The notes beneath the pieces are model-generated. The model was not told where the DNA came from and made no database searches. It saw only the letters and a program-made list of their open reading frames with translations. Below, piece by piece: positions 27,901 to 35,237 of a stretch of DNA of 64,000 bases (position 1 is its first letter; each line of letters starts with the position of its first letter). The position numbers and the translations under genes were made by a program. Source of the DNA: Candidatus Methylobacter favarea (lineage in GTDB: Bacteria > Pseudomonadota > Gammaproteobacteria > Methylococcales > Methylomonadaceae); contig NZ_CADCXN010000058.1 in the NCBI RefSeq assembly GCF_902806695.1, positions 62,001-126,000 on the forward strand. The letters run 5' to 3'.

Positions 27901-28299
27901 ACGGAAAGTCTCATTATGCAGGATATCGAGGCCAATATCCAAAAACTGCGCCGCATTCGGGAGATGAATGTAGAAGTATCCATAGACGATTTTGGTACCG
28001 GCTATTCTTCTCTCAGCTATCTGTCCAAACTACCTGTAAACACCTTGAAAATTGACCGCGCCTTCATCACCCACATGAGCACTAACAGCGATGACCTGTC
28101 TATCGTCTCAACCATCATTTCCCTGGCCCACACATTAAATCTGAAGGTCGTCGCGGAGGGTGTGGAGACTGATGAACAGGCTAATCTGCTGCGACGGCTC
28201 AAATGCGACGAAATTCAGGGATTTCTGTTCAGTCCGGGCGTTCCCGCACCGCAGATCGAAAAATTTTTGCTTGAAGAAAAAGCCTTGATCAACAAATAG
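24952..28299 (+). CDS. REC-GAF-PAS-GAF-GGDEF(degenerate)-EAL response regulator, predicted c-di-GMP phosphodiesterase
   Basis: A 1115-residue cytoplasmic protein: receiver 1-125 (phospho-acceptor Asp64 in ISDIIMPEMNG, Lys in IRKPYD); GAF about 195-350 with cysteines 265, 267, 268, 285 and 288; coiled coil; PAS about 385-495; second GAF about 510-650; GGDEF about 670-830; EAL about 850-1105. The GGDEF signature is SGDYF (763-767), lacking the second Gly-Glu pattern, so cyclase activity is unlikely. The EAL domain looks complete: E891-A-L, NVSPIQLR, ELEITES, DDFGTGYSS (1012-1020), KIDRAF and VAEGVET. It takes the position of WspR but should hydrolyse c-di-GMP. A purine-rich site precedes the ATG. 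Confidence 0.92.
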   Translation: MDNHIRRDNSNNNIEILIAEDSRTQAEQLRFLLEERGYKVTAAANGREALESAHTRMPWLIISDIIMPEMNGYELCKAIKSDITLKQIPVILVTTLSDPKDVISGLECGADNFIRKPYDDCYLLSRIDYLLMNLQMRKNQKMQLGVEIDLGGSKHFITAERQQILDLLISTYEQAIHINSKLKQREQELACSNLVLNGLYRIAEGLNQAFSEQDVVEIALERTMQVPGIEYGWIYLREDTAHFRLAATRNLPITLRIPEILDENCICCRQLAADQIKENIKVFTCEKCELSGKADVARDKLSGHVCVPLWNGGRIIGLMNLAGSRDSLYNEEKLKVLDNVGNQVAVALERARLHEHLEQLVKERTRALTLEIEERKRIQEDQARLVAIIEATPDLVVTLTPEGGMLYANQTGQQILGLKKNNDLSRQSLHGGFPEWMGKRVMKEGIPHAIRHGVWSGETTVLSYDGREMPFLQVIIAHKDKDGSLQYLSTIGRDITQLKADKARIVRLNRIYSLLSGINTTIVRVRKAEELFVEACRIAIDLGKFMFAWIGMLDNSTLKIKPIATAGYDDGYLAQLNLSAAAASSDACRFVTEVIAQARPFICNDIATDDRVQAWRSAALKRGYRSAAVLPLILEMRTVGVFVLYAAEANAFDKEEMALLVEMAGDISFSLDHLEKEQLINYLACFDAVTGLPNRALFQDRVDQWIGTANLDQREFSLIMLDLERFSNINESFGRRAGDDLLCQFTRRLTAILDETDILAHLSGDYFCIATLRGDKSLEVAHILEMILSGIQNQPFRICEAELRVSARAGISSYPADGQDMETLLRNAEAALKKAKRSGDKYLFYTPEFNAQVSEKLSLENKLRRALEQEQLVLHYQPKIELINGRIIGLEALLRWNDPEIGLVPPMRFIPLLEETGLIIEAGRWALEKAVADSLVWQAKGFRSPRIAVNVSPIQLRQKDFVNTVASALSGAGKGMVELELEITESLIMQDIEANIQKLRRIREMNVEVSIDDFGTGYSSLSYLSKLPVNTLKIDRAFITHMSTNSDDLSIVSTIISLAHTLNLKVVAEGVETDEQANLLRRLKCDEIQGFLFSPGVPAPQIEKFLLEEKALINK

Positions 28300-28552
28300 C
28301 TCATCAGCATTCTGTTTCCATGCAAGGAGTAAGTGGTAAATTTTTATGAGATGAAGCCGTATAATACTAACCTGAAAAATAAAAGTTATGTAAATGTCAG
28401 GCTTGGCTGTCTGATCGTTCTTCTTAGCGTAATTATTACAGGCATGGCCCTATGGAAACTTGCCGCCTTTATCCTATCGAAATTATAAATTTTATTGTAA
28501 GCTATGGACAGCTGACTCCCTGAACCGCCTGCCCAGCGGCAACCAAAATATT

Positions 28553-28861
28553 ATGAGCTATTATAAATACCATGTGTTCTTCTGCACCAATCAGCGCCAA
28601 GACGGCAGAGCCTGTTGTGCAGATAAGGATGCCCGGGCAATGTGCGATTACGCCAAGGATCAAGTTAAGAAACTGAAACTGCACGGCCGCGGTAAATGCC
28701 GTATCAATAGCGCAGGCTGTATGGACCGATGCGGTCAAGGGCCGGTACTGGCGATTTATCCGGAAGGAGTATGGTACACCTATGCGGGCAAAGCCGATAT
28801 TGATGAAATTATCGAAGAACATCTGCAGCAGGGACGCATTGTAAATCGGTTGAAAATCTGA
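28553..28861 (+). CDS. Thioredoxin-like [2Fe-2S] ferredoxin family protein
   Basis: A 102-residue protein of the thioredoxin-fold [2Fe-2S] ferredoxin group. The cluster cysteines are in FFCTNQRQDGRACC and in CRINSAGCMDRCGQGP, with the family's following strand PVLAIYPEGVWYT and a C-terminal helix. Members carry single electrons; no partner is obvious here. ATG 28553 is taken as start because the family N-terminus begins with YYKYHVFFC; the 31 codons upstream look like non-coding extension. It is a single gene between the EAL protein and an empty region. Confidence 0.88.
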   Translation: MSYYKYHVFFCTNQRQDGRACCADKDARAMCDYAKDQVKKLKLHGRGKCRINSAGCMDRCGQGPVLAIYPEGVWYTYAGKADIDEIIEEHLQQGRIVNRLKI

Positions 28862-29579
28862 TTACCGGCTTGCTGACTAATCCGCATTAATTTAGTATGC
28901 TTTTTAGCTAAGCGCTTGCCTGAACGAAAGCACTTCCCTCCCTTTCTTCGCCGGGTTCACCACGCTATAATTTTTTATGAGCCTGTATATTTATATATTC
29001 CTCATCACCCTTAGCTTCATCTTCTAGCCGGACTCTTGCTGAAAAAATTTCAGCGGGCTTCTGGGTTTATCCACCACGGGCCTTTACCCATAAAAGATTT
29101 CCTTGATAGTTGCTTTACTATCCCCTTCGAATAATCGAATACACAGCCATTCTTTGGCCTTATTATTGCGGAAAAAAATCCTGGCCTTCTCCCCTTTCTC
29201 CTGAAGTCTGCCCAGGGCGATATGTGTGACAGCGCACCGACTAGAGTCACCCAAGCATTTTATTATAGATTTGAAAGAATTCATTAATTTCTGGAGTGGT
29301 TCTTAAACCTGATTGAGGCGAATACGGCGATAGGCTCACTCTCCATCGACCCTAGACAATAGGAGGAAATAAAGCAGGCATGACGACTGTAGCATCAAGC
29401 CGAAGATGAGCGTTATTGCCATAGTTGGGTTTTTTATTATTTCATCATTAGCTGTCCAGAGGCCTTGAGCAACTATTAACAGTTATCTCGAAATAGATTC
29501 TTCAAATTGAATTCCTGTTGGAATTATTTTCAAGATCAAATTGATCCTGGTAACCATTTTAAAATTAAAGGAATATTTT
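28862..29579. other. 718-bp region with no assigned gene
   Basis: This AT-rich stretch has no recognisable gene. The best frame is on the minus strand at 29084-29284 (66 codons; it contains IALGRLQEKGEKARIFF and KEWLCIRLFEG), which has fairly protein-like composition but only a weak ribosome site; I do not recognise it. A GAGGAAAT before ATG 29379 leads into only nine codons. It could hold a decayed gene. Confidence 0.4.
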
Positions 29580-30518
29580 ATGAAAACTAAAAAAATTATA
29601 CACGAAGCAAGTAACTCTATAAAAATTGACCGGTTAGAGGTAAGAAGCCTGCAATTTTTTAAAATTTTCACTCTACCGGTATGGGTGGCTATTGTTATAA
29701 CTATCGGTCTTGGTTCAATTGCCAAACCTGTACGGTCACAAACTGCCGGAACCGAAGATGTGAAGCGGAATTATCGCTATATCAAACCTCAGGGTGTAGA
29801 AAATAAAACGGAAACCGGTAACTCAGGCACCAAGAAATCCACCTCGGCAAAAACTGCTGATGAAGCTAAAAAAACAAATCAGCCAGAGCACGGAGCCACT
29901 TCAGGCACAGGCGGAACTGAGAAAAGTGCCCAGCAAGGTGCAAAGGAGAGTTCCGGCACAATGAAGGAGCCTAAGAAAGCACAGCCAGGCGAACAAACCA
30001 GAAGCTCCGGCACAGAAACCGCTCCTTTAAATTCTAAAGAGAGTTCGGCTGATAAACGCCCTGATGTTAAAAAACCCCTTTCAGGTTCTGAGAATACTGC
30101 CACAGGGGGAACTGTCGGGCAAGAACCTAAAGGATCATCTGCTGCAACAGTCAAAGAACCCAGCGGTCAAACACCGCCATCAGCCAACCCGCCTGCTACT
30201 ACCGGCCAAAACCCTCCGCCAATAACGCCCCCAGCTAAGCAAACAAAAGCCGCAAGCTCAACTTCTGAGGATCAAAAACCCCAAATTGATCATAAAATTG
30301 ATCCGGTCAGTAACGCTGCAGAAGGTGAAAAGGCATTCCTCACCTTCGATAAGGCAGATAAAAACGGCGATCACTATGTAACTAAAGATGAAATCCAGGA
30401 TTTCCCGGAGTTGCTGGAAGTATTCGACAAGGTAGATGCGGGCAAGGACGGCAAACTGGAACAACATGAATACCAAAATTTGGGTATGGAAACCAAACGT
30501 GAAGGAGAAATTCCCTAA
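29580..30518 (+). CDS. EF-hand protein with long low-complexity linker
   Basis: A 312-residue protein. Residues 1-60 are basic with one hydrophobic segment (LPVWVAIVITIGLGSIA), a membrane anchor or signal peptide. About 190 residues of Ser/Thr/Gly/Lys/Pro-rich sequence follow, with recurring SSGT and KEP units. The C-terminus has two EF-hand loops, DKNGDHYVTKDE and DAGKDGKLEQHE, both with acidic residues at positions 1, 5 and 12, so Ca2+ binding is likely outside the cytoplasm. AAAGGA eight bases upstream decides ATG 29580. Function unknown; a surface or periplasmic Ca2+ responsive protein fits. Confidence 0.8.
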   Translation: MKTKKIIHEASNSIKIDRLEVRSLQFFKIFTLPVWVAIVITIGLGSIAKPVRSQTAGTEDVKRNYRYIKPQGVENKTETGNSGTKKSTSAKTADEAKKTNQPEHGATSGTGGTEKSAQQGAKESSGTMKEPKKAQPGEQTRSSGTETAPLNSKESSADKRPDVKKPLSGSENTATGGTVGQEPKGSSAATVKEPSGQTPPSANPPATTGQNPPPITPPAKQTKAASSTSEDQKPQIDHKIDPVSNAAEGEKAFLTFDKADKNGDHYVTKDEIQDFPELLEVFDKVDAGKDGKLEQHEYQNLGMETKREGEIP

Positions 30519-30639
30519 CGAATGAGTATGAGGCGGCCTGCTGCGCTTACCGTAGTTTAAATAAGCGAGTCATAGGAAATATATATACCGTTAATTACTA
30601 ACATGCCGCATTTACAAGTGTTTTAGCGAAGGAATAATC

Positions 30640-31458
30640 ATGAGCACAACAGATGGCAGCTACGGTCTTAAAGAAGCTTCGGGCCGAATGGAAAGCTTGG
30701 AACCTTTTAAATCCCAGACCAGTGTATGTCTGGCTATAAATCGGGGATTACACATCCTGGGTAATCAAAACTGCCTGAAATCCGGAACTCGGATACCTAC
30801 GCTGCCAGATAATTTTATTGTGCCGAGAAAAATAGCCCGCTTCGCCGGTAAAGGCAGCTCTGAATGCCTGGAGCATGCGAGTGACGAAGCGGCTGTTCAG
30901 TGCTGTCAGGTTTATCGCTCGAAAGTACTTTATACCAAGGCTAAATCGGCAAAATCTGTTCAATATTCCGCTAATAAAACGCCCGTGTTTGGGCGTTTTT
31001 TTGCGGTTATTGCTCTGGATTCAGCCGGTACGATACATCAGGGCAGGCGTTTGGCCGTCAAGTTCTATACCGGGAATGAAGCCACTGCGCTTAAAATCGT
31101 AATTTTTGCTGCCGCATGGATAGGTATAGAAGCTTTTTTAATAATGAAGTCCACGCTGGAGAAAGTCGGCGTTGCAACTAAAATAGCGTCCCCCAGTCTG
31201 GGTAAAGTATTCGATGCCCAGAGCAAGAGCCTAGCTGTCGACCAGGCTGAAGATTTTTTACTGAAGATGGGCATTAAAACTAACAAAACTTCTATGCCTT
31301 CAGAAATAATTATAGGCAGCAAGACTGCTATGCCGGCAAGCTTGGCGGAGAATTTTATAGCCGCAATTGCTGCGTACCGGCAGGGGGAGCGGTTTGCGCT
31401 AACCCGAGTTAATGAAGCAACTACTATAATTAGAGCCGTTCTGCAGAGAGAAGCTTAA
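30640..31458 (+). CDS. Collapsed KatE-type catalase: N- and C-terminal pieces, haem core missing
   Basis: A 272-residue intact frame with a strong GAAGGAATAATC start. Residues about 28-148 follow the start of clade-II catalases: NRGLHILGNQNCLKSGTR, PTLPDNFI, an EHAS that matches the VHAR of the distal-His segment, KTPVFGRF and RRLAVKFYT, then jump straight to the C-terminal flavodoxin/DJ-1-like domain of the same enzymes (FLIMKSTLEKVGVATKI, PSLGKVFDAQ) and its last helix (FIAAIAAYR). Roughly 400 residues holding the haem pocket and proximal Tyr are absent, and many conserved residues are changed. It cannot be a catalase. It is either an expressed fossil or a re-used protein. The antiporter gene starts 18 bp later. 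Confidence 0.8.
   Translation: MSTTDGSYGLKEASGRMESLEPFKSQTSVCLAINRGLHILGNQNCLKSGTRIPTLPDNFIVPRKIARFAGKGSSECLEHASDEAAVQCCQVYRSKVLYTKAKSAKSVQYSANKTPVFGRFFAVIALDSAGTIHQGRRLAVKFYTGNEATALKIVIFAAAWIGIEAFLIMKSTLEKVGVATKIASPSLGKVFDAQSKSLAVDQAEDFLLKMGIKTNKTSMPSEIIIGSKTAMPASLAENFIAAIAAYRQGERFALTRVNEATTIIRAVLQREA
30976..31002 (+). terminator. Intrinsic-terminator-like hairpin inside the catalase remnant
   Basis: AAAACGCCC (30976-30984) pairs perfectly with GGGCGTTTT (30991-30999) around GTGTTT, and the T-run continues to 31002. It encodes the KTPVFGRFF segment, where catalases have Val instead of the Gly. If active it would stop transcription 340 bp into the gene and reduce read-through to the antiporter. 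Confidence 0.5.
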
Positions 31459-31476
31459 GCGGCCGTTTCAGAGGCT

Positions 31477-32805
31477 ATGTCATTCGCAATTTGGGCTCTT
31501 ATTATCGGCGCGCTGCTTATAGTCGCAGCTTTGTCGAATACTTTGCTGAAAAGGCTTCCTGTCAGTACTGCCATGGTTTATCTGGCAGTAGGTTACGGAC
31601 TGGGGCCGGCAGGACTGAGACTCATGGAGCCCAATCCGCTCACCTATTCCATACTTCTGGAAAGAATGGCGGAAGCTGCAGTGCTTATATCACTTTTCGC
31701 TGTGGGCCTGAAATTGGGGCTTCCCCTATCCAACAAAGTTTGGCGTCTGCCCGTGCGATTGGCCGTTATCTCTATGGTGGTAACCATAGGACTGATCGCT
31801 ATAATCGGAATTTTGGCTTTCAGTCTCCCTTTGGGCGCGGCAATTCTGCTAGGCGCCATTTTGGCGCCGACCGATCCGGTTCTGGCTTCCGATGTGCAGG
31901 TCGAAGAAGCAAATGATCAGGACCGGTTGCGCATAAGTTTGACTGGCGAAGGGGCATTGAATGACAGCTCCGCTTTTCCTTTTGTAATGTTGGGCCTGGG
32001 CTTACTGGGTTTACACGATTTAGGCATAGGGGGCGGGCGCTGGCTATTAGTTGATGTGCTTTGGGCCGCGGCAGGCGGTCTGCTTATAGGAACCGTCCTG
32101 GGCTCCTTGATCGGGCGCCTGGTCGTTTATATGCGCAGCCATCACAAAGAGTCAGTGGGTCTCGATGAATTCCTTACCCTGGGTCTTATCGCCTTTACCT
32201 ATGGAGTAGCCGTCCTCAGCTATACCTATGGTTTTTTGGCTGTTTTCGCCGCCGGCTTTGCTCTGCAGCGAATAAAGCAGCCCGGCAAAATCGATCCTGC
32301 CTCATCTGTATCCATTGAAGCCACCTATTTGCAGAGCAAACAGGTTCAGGAAGAGTTGGCAACCCATTCGGAATATGCAGGTCTTTATATGATGCATGAA
32401 GTGCAGGGCTTTAACGAACGCCTGGAACGCATTGCTGAAGTGGCGATTGTGCTAATAGTAGGGGCGATGTTGCCATTTATTTCTATTGCGTCTGGCTCAG
32501 TATGGTTTCTTGCAGTATTGTTTCTGCTAATACGCCCTCTTTCAGTATGGGTTGGACTGCGCGGTAATGCTATAGACCAGGATCAATGGATTTTAATGTC
32601 ATGGTTCGGGATTCGGGGAATCGGTTCAATTTATTACTTGATGTATTCAATTAACCATGGCCTGCCACCTGCGATAGCCCACGAAATTACTTCCCTGACA
32701 ATTACAACGGTAGCGGTTTCGATTGTACTTCATGGCATATCAGTAACGCCGCTAATGAGTCTTTATGCCAAAAGAAAAGCTCGAAGATCTCAGGCAAAAA
32801 TTTAA
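31477..32805 (+). CDS. Cation:proton antiporter (CPA1/NhaP-like)
   Basis: A 442-residue inner-membrane exchanger with about 12 hydrophobic segments. Family marks are ILAPTDPVLASDVQVE and TGEGALNDSSAFPFVM, which hold the transport Asp residues, and SWFGIRGIGSIYYLMY near the C-terminus. A hydrophilic insert (about 268-315) lies between membrane segments. It would exchange Na+ or K+ for H+ and support pH and salt tolerance. It follows the catalase remnant by 18 bp, so the two probably share a transcript, as catalase-antiporter stress pairs might. Confidence 0.88.
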   Translation: MSFAIWALIIGALLIVAALSNTLLKRLPVSTAMVYLAVGYGLGPAGLRLMEPNPLTYSILLERMAEAAVLISLFAVGLKLGLPLSNKVWRLPVRLAVISMVVTIGLIAIIGILAFSLPLGAAILLGAILAPTDPVLASDVQVEEANDQDRLRISLTGEGALNDSSAFPFVMLGLGLLGLHDLGIGGGRWLLVDVLWAAAGGLLIGTVLGSLIGRLVVYMRSHHKESVGLDEFLTLGLIAFTYGVAVLSYTYGFLAVFAAGFALQRIKQPGKIDPASSVSIEATYLQSKQVQEELATHSEYAGLYMMHEVQGFNERLERIAEVAIVLIVGAMLPFISIASGSVWFLAVLFLLIRPLSVWVGLRGNAIDQDQWILMSWFGIRGIGSIYYLMYSINHGLPPAIAHEITSLTITTVAVSIVLHGISVTPLMSLYAKRKARRSQAKI

Positions 32806-33022
32806 CAATTTTTGGATAGTTTACTAATTGGGACATGAAAAATAATTAAGTGCGCTACCGCACTGACTAAAACCGCTTGATTTGATATTCTTTTTTTAAA
32901 TTGTGAATAATTTTTCTGTTACACAATGAAAAAGCCAAGCTGAAAAATATTCTGTATATTTGAATTGTTCTTTAAATCGAAGTAAATAGCTCTTGTTACT
33001 ACTTTCAATCGAGGATACACCT

Positions 33023-33292
33023 ATGACCGCATCTAGTGCAGAACAACTATCCAAAGCCGCCGGCAAGACTGTCGAGCGCGTTAAAGCCGATGCCCATGAA
33101 GCGGTGGAAACCGCCGCGAACGTCTCCCGCCAGGCCGCCAAAGTTATGGGTGAAAAAGGCGAGCAAATGAAACACCTGGAAGAGCAATTTGTCGAAAATT
33201 GCCGCAACTATGTCCATGACAAGCCGGTGACCTCTCTCGGCGTTGCCGTAGCTCTGGGTTTTTTACTTAGCCGCTTGGTTAGCACACGCTAA
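33023..33292 (+). CDS. DUF883 (ElaB/YqjD) family membrane-anchored protein
   Basis: An 89-residue protein: a charged Ala/Lys/Glu-rich helix (about 1-65) and a C-terminal membrane helix after the typical HDKPVTSLGVAVALGFLLSRL motif. E. coli ElaB and YqjD are inner-membrane, ribosome-associated, stationary-phase proteins. GAGGA six bases before ATG 33023 decides the start. It leads a tight set with YqjE- and YqjK-like genes, the same order as E. coli yqjDEK. Confidence 0.9.
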   Translation: MTASSAEQLSKAAGKTVERVKADAHEAVETAANVSRQAAKVMGEKGEQMKHLEEQFVENCRNYVHDKPVTSLGVAVALGFLLSRLVSTR

Positions 33293-33301
33293 CCTTGCGT
33301 C

Positions 33302-33733
33302 ATGATATCTTCTTCTGTAGATAAAAGCCCGCCCCGGCCCGCCTCTGCGGGCGACGGACTGGGAGCGGACGATTTGATCCGGGATGCGGGAGCGCTTTGG
33401 CGCGAGCTAACCGGACTGGCGCATGAGCAGATGGAACTGGCTTCGCTTGAAACCCGACAGGCAGGCAAAAGCTTGGTCAGGTTGCTCATTTTTGCCGTCC
33501 TTTTAGCAGTCTTTTTGTTGGGAGCGTGGTTGGGTTTGCTGGGCGCAAGTGTAGTCTGGCTGCATGAACAGGGACTGCCGGTTAGCTTAGCCTTGGCGGC
33601 CGGTGTTGGTCTGAATTTGCTGGGGGCATTACTAATTTACGGAATGATCGGTTACCACAGCAGGCGTTTGCAATTTTCCGCTACCCGTCGCAGTCTGCAG
33701 GCCTTGTCAACACAGCTTAGGGGAAGCCGCTAA
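33302..33733 (+). CDS. YqjE-like phage-holin-superfamily membrane protein
   Basis: A 143-residue protein with a soluble Pro/Ser head, an amphipathic helix (REELTGLAHEQMELA-like, about 38-52) and two membrane helices (about 60-82 and 92-118). This is the YqjE/holin-X family layout. Role unknown; it is co-transcribed with the DUF883 gene (9 bp before) and overlaps the next gene start by one base. Confidence 0.82.
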   Translation: MISSSVDKSPPRPASAGDGLGADDLIRDAGALWRELTGLAHEQMELASLETRQAGKSLVRLLIFAVLLAVFLLGAWLGLLGASVVWLHEQGLPVSLALAAGVGLNLLGALLIYGMIGYHSRRLQFSATRRSLQALSTQLRGSR

Positions 33734-34137
33734 TGGCTGGACCGTTGGCTAAAGCACCGCCCTTTCGTTCTTTAGCCGCGCATATCCGCTATCACGAGCA
33801 GCGGCTGGATGAGCGGCGGCAGGTGTTGCGGATGCATGCTTCCACTTGGGCCGGCAAGCTTCGCTACACATTCAGACAACCTTCTTCGTTGCTATGTGGA
33901 GTGGCTGCAGGCTTTATTGCAGGAGAGTTAACAAGAAGGCCTACGAACTCGGCTAAAAATGCCTCTCCTCCGCGCGTTAAACGGCCTACGGCTTTGGAGC
34001 AGGTTATGAAAGTCATTACTCTTGCCCAGACCGTATCCGCCGGGTGGCCTTGGCTGGCCCCTTCTCCTGCTTCAACAGAGCCTGACGCGGCGGTTAAGGT
34101 CAACTCCGATGCCGGCGGATACGCGCCGATTGACTAA
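33733..34137 (+). CDS. YqjK-like hypothetical protein
   Basis: A 134-residue basic protein in the place of yqjK, starting at the stop of the YqjE-like gene. Its first half (AAHIRYHEQRLDERRQVLRMH) is a charged helix, then a short hydrophobic stretch (SSLLCGVAAGFIAGEL) and a Pro-rich tail. Similarity to YqjK is positional and in the basic helix only. Its end overlaps the YihY start by 29 bp. Confidence 0.65.
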   Translation: MAGPLAKAPPFRSLAAHIRYHEQRLDERRQVLRMHASTWAGKLRYTFRQPSSLLCGVAAGFIAGELTRRPTNSAKNASPPRVKRPTALEQVMKVITLAQTVSAGWPWLAPSPASTEPDAAVKVNSDAGGYAPID

Positions 34138-35131
34138 GGCTGTGGAAACCTCCGCACGATTCAGCAAGCAGGCCCTAATTTGGCTAAAAGAAGCGTTGCC
34201 CCTATGGCAGCGCCGCAGCGCCGCCATAGGGGCACAGGCGATACGCGAACTGCCCCGCTGGAGGCGCTGCGGCGCTGCCTTGTTGTCCCAGTCGGTACGG
34301 GAATGGATGGCCCATAGGGCGATTAGTAAAGGCGCGGCAGTGGCCTTTTACGCATTGTTTTCTTTAACCCCCATTCTGGTGCTTGCAATTGCCGTGGCAG
34401 GCTATTTTTTTGGCGCCGAGGCCGCGCAGGGGCGAATCATTGCCCAGATGCAGGCATTAATCGGGCCTAATGGTGCCCAAGCCGTTAATGCCTTGCTGGC
34501 GGCAGCGCGTAACACCGAGTCTGGCATTATTGCTTCGGCTGTGGCTACGGGGCTGTTGCTAGTCGGCGCTACTAGCGTGTTCGTAGAAGTCAAAGACAGC
34601 CTGGATGAAATGTGGGGTACGAATAAACCGGAGGCCTCGCCGCTTGGCATGGTTTTAAAAACCCGCCTGCTGTGCTTCGGCCTGGTGCTGGTGCTGGCGT
34701 TTTTACTGCTGGTATCGCTGGTCATCAGTGCTATCCTGGGCGTACTTCATGATTATGTAGGCGGACTCTGGCAGGTGGCCGCGCTGCTGTTATCGCCGTT
34801 GGCCTCGCTGCTTTCCTTTGCTGTCATTGCCAGCCTGTTTGCGGTGATTTATAAAATGTTGCCGGAAGCGCCGTTGACCTGGAAAGAAGCCTGGTGGGGG
34901 GCGGCTTTCACGGCGCTGTTGTTCAGCCTTGGAAAATACGCCATTGGCGCCTACCTGGGCAACAGCGGCGTAACTTCCAGTTTTGGGGCCGCCGGCTCGG
35001 TGATTGCTTTGTTGTTGTGGGTTTATTATTCGGCGCAGATCTTCTTTTTTGGCGCCGAGTTCACGCGCCAGTTGGCCGTGCAGATCGGCAGTCTGCAGCC
35101 TGCGCATCAACCTGCGCCCGAAAGCGCCTGA
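34109..35131 (+). CDS. YihY/virulence factor BrkB family membrane protein
   Basis: A 340-residue inner-membrane protein with six hydrophobic segments. It has the family core ISKGAAVAFYALFSLTPILV, SLDEMWGTNKP and the C-terminal SSFGAAGSVIALLLWVYYSAQIFFFGAEFTR. Members were once called ribonuclease BN by mistake; a transport or envelope role is suspected. ATG 34109 (MPADTRRL) is chosen over upstream frame because an AAGGT precedes it and the earlier codons overlap the previous gene heavily. Confidence 0.87.
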   Translation: MPADTRRLTKAVETSARFSKQALIWLKEALPLWQRRSAAIGAQAIRELPRWRRCGAALLSQSVREWMAHRAISKGAAVAFYALFSLTPILVLAIAVAGYFFGAEAAQGRIIAQMQALIGPNGAQAVNALLAAARNTESGIIASAVATGLLLVGATSVFVEVKDSLDEMWGTNKPEASPLGMVLKTRLLCFGLVLVLAFLLLVSLVISAILGVLHDYVGGLWQVAALLLSPLASLLSFAVIASLFAVIYKMLPEAPLTWKEAWWGAAFTALLFSLGKYAIGAYLGNSGVTSSFGAAGSVIALLLWVYYSAQIFFFGAEFTRQLAVQIGSLQPAHQPAPESA

Positions 35132-35147
35132 TCCGGACCGGACGGGC

Positions 35148-35173
35148 AAAAAAAACCCTCGTTAAACGAGGGG
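35148..35173 (-). terminator. Intrinsic terminator after the SmbP-like gene
   Basis: On the minus strand CCTCGTT pairs with AACGAGG, with an eight-T run at 35148-35155. It is 65 bp past the SmbP-like stop, in the convergent space with the YihY gene. Confidence 0.65.
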
Positions 35174-35200
35174 TTGCAGCCTTGCGAAGAGGAGGTTTTC

Positions 35201-35228
35201 TACCCCGGCGGCTGATAACGCCGGGGTA
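35201..35228. repeat. Perfect 10-bp inverted repeat hairpin
   Basis: TACCCCGGCG (35201-35210) and CGCCGGGGTA (35219-35228) pair perfectly around an eight-base loop. No T-run follows on either strand, so it is not a standard terminator; it lies between the SmbP-like stop and the minus-strand terminator and may stabilise the mRNA 3' end. Confidence 0.45.
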
Positions 35229-35237
35229 GTGCAGCTA

